A stretch of DNA of 64,000 nucleotides from Bog-473 sp963704355. Its GTDB lineage: Bacteria > Actinomycetota > Acidimicrobiia > Acidimicrobiales > RAAP-2. The stretch is taken from contig OY969891.1 of the NCBI GenBank assembly GCA_963704355.1, forward strand, positions 2,852,001-2,916,000, written 5' to 3'. The notes under the pieces were generated by a model. That model worked only from the letters and a program-made list of their open reading frames with translations, was not told the DNA's origin and made no database searches. Below, one piece after another: positions 32,810 to 41,441 of the stretch. Position numbers and translations under genes: made by a program. The stretch's first letter is position 1; each line of letters begins with the position of its first letter.

Positions 32810-33795
32810 CTCCCGATGGGGAAGTGGCAGGCCACCTGGTGGCCCGGTGCCAGGTCGCGCAGCTCGGGCACCTCCTGGGCGCAGCGAGCCTCCGCCCGGG
32901 GGCAACGAGTGCGGAACCGGCAGCCGGACGGCGGGTTGATGGGGCTCGGCGGCTCGCCGGCCAGGGCCACCGACGTCCGGGTGGACTCGGGGTCGGGCTC
33001 CACCGCCGAGGAGAGCAGGGCGGCCGTATAGTGATGCGCGGGCGCCTCGTAGAGCAGGTCGGCGGGGGCGATCTCGCAGAGGCGGCCCAGGTACATCACG
33101 GCCACGCGGTCGCTGACGTTCTTCACGACGGCCAGGTCGTGCGCAATGAAGAGGATGGTGAGGTCGTACTCGGCCTTCAGGTCCTCCAGCAGGTTGAGGA
33201 TCTGCGCCTGCACCGAGACGTCGAGCGCCGAGACGATCTCGTCGCACACGAGCAGCTTGGGCTTGAGGACGAGCGCCCGGGCGATGCTGATGCGCTGGCA
33301 CTGCCCCCCCGAGAACTCGCGGGGCCGGCGGTTGCCGTTCAGGAAGGGGTCTATGCCGACCCGGTCCAGCATGGCGTTGGCCGCCTCGCGCCGCTCCTCC
33401 TTGCTCCCGATCTTCCAGATGGTGAGCGGCTCCGCCACGATGTCGGTCACCCGGCGGCGCGGGTTGAGCGACGAGATCGGGTCCTGGAAGATCATCTGTA
33501 CCTGGGTCCGCAGCGTCCGCAGGTCGCCTCGGCTGAGCGAGGTGAGCTCGGTCTCGCCGAAGCGGATCCGCCCCGACGTCGCCTTTTCCACCTGCACGAT
33601 GGCGCGCCCTGTGGTGGACTTGCCGCACCCCGACTCGCCGACCAGGCCCAGCGTCTCGCCCTGGCGCATGGTGAAGGAGATGCCGGCCACGGCCTGCACG
33701 GCCGTGCTGCCCTTGCGGAAGGTGACGTGGAGATCCTCGACCGACAGCAGGGGATCGGTGCCGATGGCCGGCGACTCGGTGGCGATGTCCGTCAC
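32806..33795 (-). CDS. oppF: Oligopeptide ABC transporter ATPase, OppF type
   Basis: ABC ATPase of 329 residues. Walker A is GESGCGKST, the Q-loop FQDPISSLNP, the signature EFSGGQCQRISIARAL, Walker B LLVCDEIVSALD and the switch His is in FIAHDL. The Opp/Dpp-specific C-terminal extension has the cluster CRFRTRCPRAEARC. The start is GTG 33795, overlapping the oppD stop by four bases; homology does not extend further upstream. It works as a heterodimer with OppD. Confidence 0.9.
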   Translation of the reverse strand: MTDIATESPAIGTDPLLSVEDLHVTFRKGSTAVQAVAGISFTMRQGETLGLVGESGCGKSTTGRAIVQVEKATSGRIRFGETELTSLSRGDLRTLRTQVQMIFQDPISSLNPRRRVTDIVAEPLTIWKIGSKEERREAANAMLDRVGIDPFLNGNRRPREFSGGQCQRISIARALVLKPKLLVCDEIVSALDVSVQAQILNLLEDLKAEYDLTILFIAHDLAVVKNVSDRVAVMYLGRLCEIAPADLLYEAPAHHYTAALLSSAVEPDPESTRTSVALAGEPPSPINPPSGCRFRTRCPRAEARCAQEVPELRDLAPGHQVACHFPIGS

Positions 33796-34859
33796 GCCGT
33801 CGCCTCCTGTCCGGCCGCGGCCGCGACGCCGGCAGGCTCGCCCCCGGTGCCCACATCGGACGCCGACCCCGTCAGCGGGTACCAGCACGCGTAGCTGTGC
33901 CCCGGCGACGCCTCGACCAGCGGCGGCTTCTCCTTGAAGCACTTGTCCTGGGCATACGGGCAGCGCGGCGAGAACGGGCAGCCGGCCGGCGGGCGCAGGA
34001 GGTCCGGCGGCCGGCCCTCAATCGCCGTCAGTCGGGTGTGGCTCGGGTTCGCGATCCGCGGCGTGGAGTTGAGCAGGGCCTCGGTGTAGGGCATGGCCAT
34101 GCTCTTGAAGAGCACGTTGGTGGGGGCGCGCTCGACCACGTTGCCGGCGTACATGACGATGATCTCGTCGGTGCGGGTGGCCACCACGCCGAGGTCGTGA
34201 GTGACCAGGATCATGCCCATGTCGCGCTCGTGTTGGAGCTGGCTCAACAGGTCGAGGATCTGTGCCTGCACGGTGACGTCGAGGCCAGTGGTGGGTTCGT
34301 CCGCCATGAGCAGCCGCGGCGCGCAGGCGAGCGCGATCGCGATCATCACGCGCTGCCGCATGCCGCCCGAGAGCTGGGCGGGGTAGGCCTCGTAGCGCTC
34401 GACCGGCGACGGGATCCCAACCTGCATGAGGAGGGAGAGCGCGGTCTCCTTGGCCTCGCTCTTGGACAGCCGGAGGTGTAGCCGGAGCGGCTCGGTGATC
34501 TGCCAGCCGATCCTCTGCACCGGGTTGAGCGAGGTCATCGGGTCCTGGAACACCATGGCGATGTGCGTGCTCCAGAGCTTGCGCAGCTCGTCGTTGGGGG
34601 CGTTGAGAATCTCCTGGCCGTTGTAGCGGACCGACCCCGTCTGCGTCGACGAGGCAAGCGGCAGCAGGCCCATGATCGCTCGGGACAGCACCGTCTTGCC
34701 CGACCCCGACTCGCCGACGATGCCGAGCGTCTTGCCCTGAGCCAGCTCGAGCGACACGCCCTGCACCGCCTGCAGCGGCCCCCGGCTCGTGGCGAAGGAG
34801 ACGTGCAGGTCCGAGACCTCGAGAAGGGTGCGCCCGCCGCCCACGGTCCCGACCGTCAC
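33792..34859 (-). CDS. oppD: Oligopeptide ABC transporter ATPase, OppD type
   Basis: ABC ATPase of 355 residues. Walker A is GESGSGKT, signature QLSGGMRQRVMIAIAL, Walker B LLMADEPTTGLD and switch His in LVTHDL. The C-terminal cysteine cluster CPFSPRCPYAQDKC matches the family, which can bind an iron-sulfur cluster in some members. It has an Ala/Gly-rich tail. GTG start overlaps the oppC stop by four bases. Confidence 0.92.
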   Translation of the reverse strand: MTVGTVGGGRTLLEVSDLHVSFATSRGPLQAVQGVSLELAQGKTLGIVGESGSGKTVLSRAIMGLLPLASSTQTGSVRYNGQEILNAPNDELRKLWSTHIAMVFQDPMTSLNPVQRIGWQITEPLRLHLRLSKSEAKETALSLLMQVGIPSPVERYEAYPAQLSGGMRQRVMIAIALACAPRLLMADEPTTGLDVTVQAQILDLLSQLQHERDMGMILVTHDLGVVATRTDEIIVMYAGNVVERAPTNVLFKSMAMPYTEALLNSTPRIANPSHTRLTAIEGRPPDLLRPPAGCPFSPRCPYAQDKCFKEKPPLVEASPGHSYACWYPLTGSASDVGTGGEPAGVAAAAGQEATA

Positions 34860-35779
34860 AGCTTGATCTCGGTCACGTCGAAGTAGGCGCGCAGCTTGTC
34901 GGCCACCACGTTGAGGCTGAACAGGAGCAAGAACATGGCCGACGCCGGGAAGATGACCAGCCAGGGGTTGGTCTGGCCCTTGGCCCCGGTCAGAAGGCTC
35001 GACCCCTCGTTCAGCATGTTGCCCCAGCTCGGTGTGGGGGGCGGGACAGACAGCCCGAGGAAGGCCAGCGAGCCCTCGAGCACGATGATCGTGGCCACGG
35101 CGATCAAGCCGAACGACACGATGGTCGGCATGATGTTGGGCAGGATCTCGCGCATCAAGATGCGGGAGTCGCTGGCGCCCAGGGACTTGGCCGCCAGCAC
35201 GAAGTCGCGGGTGGCGTAGGAGAGGGTCGACGCCCGCACGATCCGGAAGATGAGCGGGGCGGCGAAGAGGCCGATGACGAGGGTGATCTTCCAGAGTGAG
35301 TGGCCCCAGAAGGACACGATGGCGATGACGGCGACGATGGCCGGGAAGGCCAGCAGCACGTAGGACCCGGTGTTGAGCGCCGTGTCCACCCTGCCGCGCC
35401 GGTAGGCGGAGTACATGCCCGGGATCCCGCCGAGCACCAACCCGAGGAGCGCGCCGCCGAAACCGACTACGAGTGAGACGCGGGCGCCGTAGATGAGACG
35501 GCTCAGGATGTCGCGATAGAGATCGTCCGTCCCGAGCAGGTGCCCCCAGCCCGGCCCTGCGTTCTGCACGGTGTTGTAGTTGCCGATGTCGGGGTTGGGG
35601 AGGGGGAGCAGGCTCGCGAAGGTGGCCAGGACGGCAACGAGCACGATGAAGCCGGCGCAGATCCAGAACAAGACTCCGAGTCTCTTCTTCGTCGGGTCGG
35701 CCGCCGCCTCGGCCGTGATCTCCTCGCGAATGTCGGCGAAGGCCTCGTTGGTCGGATGGGTGAGGCTGACGCTACTCAC
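34856..35779 (-). CDS. oppC: Peptide ABC transporter permease, OppC type
   Basis: A 307-residue permease with an N-terminal cytoplasmic segment and about six transmembrane helices. The N-terminal OppC domain is followed by LLGTDDLYRDILSRLIYGAR, a hallmark of OppC/DppC. The ATPase-coupling EAA-type loop is DFVLAAKSLGASDSRILMRE near residue 200. GTG 35779 is chosen over TTG 35785, giving an eight-base overlap with oppB. Confidence 0.92.
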   Translation of the reverse strand: MSSVSLTHPTNEAFADIREEITAEAAADPTKKRLGVLFWICAGFIVLVAVLATFASLLPLPNPDIGNYNTVQNAGPGWGHLLGTDDLYRDILSRLIYGARVSLVVGFGGALLGLVLGGIPGMYSAYRRGRVDTALNTGSYVLLAFPAIVAVIAIVSFWGHSLWKITLVIGLFAAPLIFRIVRASTLSYATRDFVLAAKSLGASDSRILMREILPNIMPTIVSFGLIAVATIIVLEGSLAFLGLSVPPPTPSWGNMLNEGSSLLTGAKGQTNPWLVIFPASAMFLLLFSLNVVADKLRAYFDVTEIKL

Positions 35780-36719
35780 GAGCAATCCTCGGGTCGACGA
35801 TGGTGAACAGGAAGTCGAAGATGAAGTTGATCAGGACGATCGCGATCGCCACGAACAGGGTGATGCCCTGGACGACGGTGTAGTCGTCCTGGTTGACGCT
35901 CGAGATGAGCTGGTAGCCGAGGCCCGGCATCTGCAGCAGCAACTCGACGATGAACGTGCCGGCGATCAGGGTGCCGATGGTGACGCCCGCTGAGGCCAGC
36001 AGCGAGATCGACGACGGCCGGAGCGCGTGGCGCCACATGATGCGCCGGTCCGACAGGCCCTTGGACCGGGCCATGGTGATGAAGTCCTCTTGAAGGGTCG
36101 AGATGAGGTCGTTCCGCAAGAGCCGGAAGTACACCACGATCGAGCCCAGGGCGAGAACGATCGACGGTAACAGCATGGTGTGGATGTTGGACCAGAAGTC
36201 CTGGGTGATCGGTACGTAGGAGGCCGGCCCCGGGAAGACGTGCCAGTGCACCGCGAAGATCAGCACCAGCACCGGCGCGATGACGAAGGGCGGGAGGGCG
36301 AGCAGGCCGAACGTCGCGCTGTTCGACGCCTGGTCGAAGAGCCGGTTGGGCCGGCGCGCCGCGTGCATCGCCATCGGGAAGGCGATGGCGAAGGCGAGGA
36401 TCTGGGAGAAGATGATGAGCTCGAGGTCGATCGGGAACGACTCCTTGATGATGCTCGTCGTCGTCTGATGCGTCGTGTAGGACTGGCCGAGGTTGCCCTC
36501 GAAGACGTGGCCGATCCAAATGAAGTACTGCTGCCACAGCGGCTTGTTGAGCCCGAGCTCGCGGTTCACCGTCGCCACGTTCTGGGGCGTCGAGTTGGGT
36601 CCGAGGATGGTGGTGGCCGGGTTGCCCGGTAGCAGGTGGACCAGGAAGAACGTGGCCACCGACACGAAGATGATGATGATGACGAGCAGCACCAGCCGCT
36701 TCAGTATGTAGCGGGTCAC
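35772..36719 (-). CDS. oppB: Peptide ABC transporter permease, OppB type
   Basis: A 315-residue integral membrane permease. It begins TRYILKRLVLLVIIIIFVS, then has the OppB-typical LLPGNPATTILG and LGLNKPLWQQYFIWIG. The coupling loop is DFITMARSKGLSDRRIMWRH. First gene of oppB-C-D-F-ATP-grasp; no periplasmic binding protein is encoded beside it, which is unusual. Transcription is divergent from the envelope cluster, with about 100 bases between. Confidence 0.92.
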   Translation of the reverse strand: MTRYILKRLVLLVIIIIFVSVATFFLVHLLPGNPATTILGPNSTPQNVATVNRELGLNKPLWQQYFIWIGHVFEGNLGQSYTTHQTTTSIIKESFPIDLELIIFSQILAFAIAFPMAMHAARRPNRLFDQASNSATFGLLALPPFVIAPVLVLIFAVHWHVFPGPASYVPITQDFWSNIHTMLLPSIVLALGSIVVYFRLLRNDLISTLQEDFITMARSKGLSDRRIMWRHALRPSSISLLASAGVTIGTLIAGTFIVELLLQMPGLGYQLISSVNQDDYTVVQGITLFVAIAIVLINFIFDFLFTIVDPRIARE

Positions 36720-36818
36720 GTCGCCTCAATTCCCCCCTTCGTTCTGCCTCTTCTCGACTTGTTCGCAGTGCCCCCACCGGCGGCGGATGATCCTAGACCG
36801 CGACCCCTTTGTCCTACC

Positions 36819-38411
36819 ATGCGCCCCATGCCTGAGCAGGTTCCCGCTCTCACTGGTCGCACGCGGGTTGCGGCAGGTGTGGGGGTGGTGCTGGTGGTGG
36901 CGGCCGGCGTCCTCCTCCGCTTCTGGACTCGTTCGGGCCTGTGGTTGGACGAAGCCCTGACCGTCGACATCGCGCGCCTGCCGCTGCACGAGATCCCCAA
37001 CGCGCTGAAACACGACGGGGCCCCGCCGCTCTACTACTACCTGCTGCACTTTTGGATCGACCTGTTCGGGCAGTCCAACGACGCCGTGCGCTCGCTCTCT
37101 GGTGTCTTCGCCGTCCTCACGCTGCCGGTCGGCTGGCTCTGCGGCCGGCGCTTCGGGGGCCGAGCCGTCGCCTGGACGATGCTCGTCCTCCTGGCCAGCG
37201 CCCCCTTCGCCGTCTACTACGCGACCGAGTCTCGCATGTATGCGCTGGTGATCCTCCTGACCGGCCTGGGCTACCTGGCGCTCCGACGGGCGATGGACGC
37301 CCCGCGTCCGGGCAACCTCATCGCCGTGGCGGTGGTCTCGGCCGCGCTCCTCTACGCGCAGTACTGGTCCGTCTACCTCGTCGGGCTGACCGGCCTGTGG
37401 CTCGTCGCGTCGATCGTGCGAGCCCGCCGGCAGGGCCGCCCCGACGATGCGCCGTGGGCCGCGCTCATCGCGCTGGCCGTGGGGGTCGTGCTCTTCCTGC
37501 CCTGGGTGCCGACGTTCGTGTACCAGGCCAAGCACACCGGAACCCCATGGGCGGCGCCGCCGAACTTCTCCGCGGTCATCAACGCCCTCACCGGCTTCAC
37601 CGACAACCAGGGCTCGACGCTGCAGACGGCGACCAACCAGGGCCGGCTGCTCGCCGTGATCTACTTCGCCATGCTGGCGCTCGCGTTGTTCGGGATCGGG
37701 CGCAGCGGGCGGATCATCGAGCTGGACCTGCGCACGCGGCCCCGCGCCCGCGGCGTGGTCTTCGTCGTCCTGGGCACCCTCTTCGCCGCCATTGCGGGCG
37801 GCATCCTCACCTCCAGCGCCTTCAGCGCACGGTACGCGGCGGTCGTGTTCCTCCCTTTTCTCCTTCTCGTCGCCCTGGGTACGACAACCCTGCTCAACCC
37901 CGTGGCCCGGCTTGTCGTCGTCGCCGTCGCGGTGGTCGCCGGCCTCATCTCGTCGGCGCAGAACGTGACGACGCAGCGCACCCAGGCCAACCAGGTGGCG
38001 GCCGCGATCAACGCGCAGGCCAAGCCGGGCGACGTCATCGCGTTCTGTCCCGACCAGCTCGGTCCGTCGGTGTACCGGCAGGTCGACGACCCTGCGCAGT
38101 ACGACATGATCACGTTCCCGCGGCGCACCGGGCCCCAGATCGTGGACTGGGTCGACTACGCCGCCACGGTGGGGGCGGCCAGCCCGGCGTCGTTCGCGGA
38201 CGACGTCGCGCAGCGGGCCGGTACCCACCATGTGTGGCTGGTGTGGCAGCCGATGTACCAGACGTACGGGATCAAGTGCGAGACGATCGCGGCGGACCTC
38301 ATCGACACGGCCACCAAGAGCGGGGGCGGGGGTCGCAACGTCGTGACCAACCATCCTGCGCTCTACTACGAGCCGATGAACCTGACCGAGTACGCGTTCT
38401 CGGGGTCGTGA
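36819..38411 (+). CDS. GT-C-type membrane glycosyltransferase (GT39/ArnT-like)
   Basis: A 530-residue polytopic protein with roughly ten or more hydrophobic segments. The first extracytoplasmic loop contains GLWLDEALTVDIARLPLHEI and HDGAPPLYYYLLHFW, the acidic-residue loop expected of polyprenyl-phosphate-sugar-using enzymes such as protein mannosyltransferases. The C-terminal 130 residues form an extracytoplasmic domain. Sugar and acceptor unknown. A second in-frame ATG nine bases later is an alternative start. It opens the envelope-glycan cluster. Confidence 0.8.
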   Translation: MRPMPEQVPALTGRTRVAAGVGVVLVVAAGVLLRFWTRSGLWLDEALTVDIARLPLHEIPNALKHDGAPPLYYYLLHFWIDLFGQSNDAVRSLSGVFAVLTLPVGWLCGRRFGGRAVAWTMLVLLASAPFAVYYATESRMYALVILLTGLGYLALRRAMDAPRPGNLIAVAVVSAALLYAQYWSVYLVGLTGLWLVASIVRARRQGRPDDAPWAALIALAVGVVLFLPWVPTFVYQAKHTGTPWAAPPNFSAVINALTGFTDNQGSTLQTATNQGRLLAVIYFAMLALALFGIGRSGRIIELDLRTRPRARGVVFVVLGTLFAAIAGGILTSSAFSARYAAVVFLPFLLLVALGTTTLLNPVARLVVVAVAVVAGLISSAQNVTTQRTQANQVAAAINAQAKPGDVIAFCPDQLGPSVYRQVDDPAQYDMITFPRRTGPQIVDWVDYAATVGAASPASFADDVAQRAGTHHVWLVWQPMYQTYGIKCETIAADLIDTATKSGGGGRNVVTNHPALYYEPMNLTEYAFSGS

Positions 38412-38424
38412 CCTGGCGGCAGGC

Positions 38425-39678
38425 GTGGCCGAGATGACCCGGGCCGATGCGGATGCCCGGGCGGCCGACGGGGCGGCCGCCGAGACCATGGCGGCCCCCC
38501 CGTCACGGTCCGGGCCGGCGGGGGTCTGGGCCGTCGTGCGAAGGGAATGGGCCCGCCTCCCCGAGTCGCTCCGTGAGGCGCTGCTGCCCTACGTGGTGGC
38601 CCGGGGGGTCGTGCTCGGCGCGCTCGGACTGGCCCACTTCATCGTCGACCGCACCCACCCGTCGACGCCCGGCGTGGCTGCCCGCGTCCATGCCGGCCTC
38701 CTGTCCTGGGACGCGGGCTGGTACGAGACGATCGCCCGCGAGGGCTACGGCCCGCTCGGCGCCCAGTCGCTGCGGTTCTTTCCGGCCGTCCCGCTCCTGA
38801 CCCACGCGTTGGCCTGGGTCCCGGGCCTGGGAGACGGGCCCGCCCTCGTGCTGCTGGCCAACGCCGCCGCTCTGGCCGCCACCGCCATGCTCTACGTGCT
38901 GGTGCGCCGCGAGACGGGTCAGGCCGCGGTGGCGCGCCGGGCCGTCTGGATCCTCAGCCTCCTGCCCGCGGCCTTCGTCCTCGTGCTCGGCTACGCCGAG
39001 TCGGTCCTGCTCGTGTGCGCGGTCGGCTGCTTCCTCGCCCTGCGCCCGCCGGCCGACGGCCGGAGCCGGCCGCACTTCGCCGTAGCGGGCGTCCTGGCCT
39101 TCGCCGCCGCGCTGACCCGGCCCATCGGCGTCCTCCTCTTTCTGGCCGTGGCCGCCGAGGTGATCCGCTCGTGGCCGCGCCTGGGCCGGAACGAGCGCGT
39201 CGCCGGGATCGGCGCCACGGCGGCACCCTTCGTCGGGCTTTTCGCGTTCTTGGCCTGGTCCAAGCACACCGTCGACGACTGGTGGGCGCCGCTGCGCGTC
39301 CAGCTGCAGAACTCGCACCACGGCGGGTTGTCGGACCCCTTCGCCACCCTGTACGACGACGCCAAGGGCCTGCTGCACCATCACGTCGGCACGGCGCTCC
39401 ACGTCCCGTGGGTGTTGCTCGCCCTGGCCATGCTCATCGTGTGCTGGCGCCGGCTGCCCGCGCCCTACACGCTGTTCGCGGCGGCGGTGCTCGCCACGGC
39501 GGCGTCGGGCTCCAACCTCGATTCGTTCGAGCGCTACGCCCTCAGCGCCTTCCCGATCTCCGTCGCCGCCGCGGTGATCCTCACCGAGTCCCAGATGGAA
39601 CGCCTCGTGCTGACCGTGCTGTCCGCCGGCCTCGCCGCCTACGCCCTCTTGGCCTTCCTGAACATCTCGGTGCCTTGA
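38425..39678 (+). CDS. PIG-V-like mannosyltransferase, integral membrane
   Basis: A 417-residue polytopic protein. Residues 90-125 hold LLSWDAGWYETIAREGYG and SLRFFPAVPLLTHALAW, the D-x-x-W/F-Y and FFP layout of PIG-V/GT-C mannosyltransferases. Later RPIGVLLF and WWAPLRVQLQNSHHG also fit. The donor is likely a polyprenyl-phosphate sugar. GTG start 13 bases after the preceding glycosyltransferase, so co-transcribed. The N-terminal 45 residues are cytoplasmic and poorly conserved in look. Confidence 0.8.
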   Translation: MAEMTRADADARAADGAAAETMAAPPSRSGPAGVWAVVRREWARLPESLREALLPYVVARGVVLGALGLAHFIVDRTHPSTPGVAARVHAGLLSWDAGWYETIAREGYGPLGAQSLRFFPAVPLLTHALAWVPGLGDGPALVLLANAAALAATAMLYVLVRRETGQAAVARRAVWILSLLPAAFVLVLGYAESVLLVCAVGCFLALRPPADGRSRPHFAVAGVLAFAAALTRPIGVLLFLAVAAEVIRSWPRLGRNERVAGIGATAAPFVGLFAFLAWSKHTVDDWWAPLRVQLQNSHHGGLSDPFATLYDDAKGLLHHHVGTALHVPWVLLALAMLIVCWRRLPAPYTLFAAAVLATAASGSNLDSFERYALSAFPISVAAAVILTESQMERLVLTVLSAGLAAYALLAFLNISVP

Positions 39679-39694
39679 ACCCCGCTGCCGGGTG

Positions 39695-39710
39695 GGCCGG
39701 CGCGCCGGCC
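39695..39710. repeat. Perfect 16-base palindrome
   Basis: GGCCGGCGCGCCGGCC, 16 bases after the stop of the PIG-V-like gene. Its composition is extreme even for this genome. It may be a terminator stem without loop or a chance GC palindrome. Confidence 0.5.
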
Positions 39711-39730
39711 GACTACAGGCCTGGACCCCA

Positions 39731-39793
39731 GGTGTATCGGGGTTAGGTCTATGCATTCGGGGGCGATTGCATAGACCCTCGCCCTATACATCC
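39731..39793. repeat. Long imperfect inverted repeat upstream of flavoprotein gene
   Basis: Left arm 39731-39755 and right arm 39768-39793 match as inverted copies at 20 of 25 positions plus one gap; the inner ten bases GGTCTATGCA/TGCATAGACC are perfect, loop 12. A further outer pairing TATCGGGGTT (39735-39744) with AACCCGATA (39802-39810) is an alternative. It is AT-richer than its surroundings. Possible operator, terminator or mobile remnant. Confidence 0.7.
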
Positions 39794-39852
39794 GAAGCCG
39801 AAACCCGATATCCGACGCCGAGCCCCTCCCCGAGGGCGTACGAGGGGTCCAC

Positions 39853-39858
39853 TAACCT
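39853..39858 (+). promoter_or_regulatory. Putative -10 box of flavoprotein gene
   Basis: TAACCT ends ten bases before ATG 39869 and lies downstream of the long inverted repeat, which would then sit over or just upstream of the -35 region. Confidence 0.4.
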
Positions 39859-39868
39859 GCCCTCCACG

Positions 39869-41359
39869 ATGGCCACACCGCAGGATGCACCCGTCGTCAT
39901 CGCTGGCGCCGGGCCCGGCGGCCTCACCGCGGCCTACATGCTGACCAAGCGGGGCGCGCACCCCGTGGTCCTCGAGCAGGACGAAGTGGTGGGGGGCATC
40001 AGCCGGACGGTGCTCCGGGACGGCTGGCGTTTCGACCTGGGCGGACACCGCTTCTTCACCAAGGTGCCGGAGGTCGACGCTCTCTGGCACGAGATCCTCC
40101 CCGAGGGCGACTTCATGCTGCGGCCCCGCATGAGCCGCATCTACTACCGGGGCAAGTTCATCGACTACCCCCTGCGTGCCCTCAACGCACTGCGCAACCT
40201 GGGCCTGTGGGAGTCCGTGCTCTGCGGCCTCTCTTACCTGTGGGCCCGTATCCGCCCGCCCAAGGACGAGTCCAACTACGAGAACTGGCTGGTGGCCCGC
40301 TTCGGCTGGCGCCTCTACCGCCACTTCTTCAAGACCTACACCGAGAAGGTCTGGGGCGTCCCCGTCGCCGAGATGCCGGCCGACTGGGCGGCCCAGCGGG
40401 TCAAGAACCTCGACTTGCGCAAGGCCGTGCTCAACGCCGTCCTGCCCAAGCGGGGCCAGACCGACATCACCACGCTGATCGAGGAGTTCCAGTACCCCAA
40501 GTACGGCCCCGGCATGATGTGGGAGGTCTGCGCGGAGAAGGTGCAGGCCGCCGGGGGGACCCTCGAACTCGGAGCGCGGTTGGCCGGCATCAAGGTCGAG
40601 GGAGGCCGCTCCGTCTCGGTCACCTATGCGCAGGGCGGGCGCGAGCACACGGTGGCGGCGTCGCACGTCGTGTCGACCATGCCGCTGCGCGAGCTGGTGC
40701 ACACGATCAACCCGCCGCCGCCGCCCGAGGTGGTCGCGGCGGCCGACGACCTGCACTACCGCGACTACCTGACCGTCGCGCTCGTCGTGCCGCAATCGCG
40801 CAGCTTCCCCGACAACTGGATCTACATCCACGCCACCGACGTCGAGGTCGGGCGGATCCAGAACTACGGGTCGTGGTCGCCGTATCTCGTCAAGGACGGG
40901 CGCACCTGCCTCGGCCTCGAGTACTTCGTCTTCGAGGGCGACGCCCGGTGGAACACGCCCGACGACGACCTGATCGCGCTCGGCACCAAGGAGCTCGTCT
41001 CGCTCGGGCTCGTCTCCGACGGAGACGTCGAGCGGGGCTACGTCGTGCGCGTGCCCAAGGCGTACCCGTACTACGACTTCACGTACAAGGCGAACGTCGA
41101 GCTCATTCGCAAGTGGATCGAGGCCGAGGCGCCGAACATCCACCCCGTCGGTCGCAACGGGATGCACAAGTACAACAACCAGGATCACTCGATGTACACG
41201 GCCATGCTGACGGTGGAGAACATCTACGGCGCCGACCACGACGTGTGGAACGTGAACGTCGAAGAGGAGTACCACGAGGCCGGGTCGACGGGACGGGACG
41301 CCCCCGTGCTGCCGCGACGGCCCGCCACCGCCGTCGCGGGCACGCTCGACCCTGGCTAA
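39869..41359 (+). CDS. FAD-dependent oxidoreductase related to UDP-galactopyranose mutase/protoporphyrinogen oxidase
   Basis: A 496-residue flavoprotein. The dinucleotide-binding motif is VVIAGAGPGGLTAAYML with acidic LEQ after the second strand. GWRFDLGGHRFFTK resembles the FAD-contact loop of UDP-galactopyranose mutase-like enzymes. VRVPKAYPYYDFTYKANVEL and GRNGMHKYNNQDHSM near the C terminus mark a family often found in polysaccharide clusters. The reaction is unknown; sugar-nucleotide modification is an inference from context. The ATG is supported by the TAACCT box upstream. Confidence 0.8.
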   Translation: MATPQDAPVVIAGAGPGGLTAAYMLTKRGAHPVVLEQDEVVGGISRTVLRDGWRFDLGGHRFFTKVPEVDALWHEILPEGDFMLRPRMSRIYYRGKFIDYPLRALNALRNLGLWESVLCGLSYLWARIRPPKDESNYENWLVARFGWRLYRHFFKTYTEKVWGVPVAEMPADWAAQRVKNLDLRKAVLNAVLPKRGQTDITTLIEEFQYPKYGPGMMWEVCAEKVQAAGGTLELGARLAGIKVEGGRSVSVTYAQGGREHTVAASHVVSTMPLRELVHTINPPPPPEVVAAADDLHYRDYLTVALVVPQSRSFPDNWIYIHATDVEVGRIQNYGSWSPYLVKDGRTCLGLEYFVFEGDARWNTPDDDLIALGTKELVSLGLVSDGDVERGYVVRVPKAYPYYDFTYKANVELIRKWIEAEAPNIHPVGRNGMHKYNNQDHSMYTAMLTVENIYGADHDVWNVNVEEEYHEAGSTGRDAPVLPRRPATAVAGTLDPG

Positions 41360-41441
41360 GCACGCGCCGGCCCCGGCGCTCCCGTCCCGGCGCAGCCGGC
41401 GACGACAGCGACGACAGCGACGGCGGGGGTGGCGTCCCTGG

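Noticed and set aside
31877..33856. 659-residue reading of the ATP-grasp gene including a large N-terminal part
   Set aside because: The N-terminal part is out-of-frame oppF sequence; the TTG at 32809 with a four-base overlap is the sensible start.
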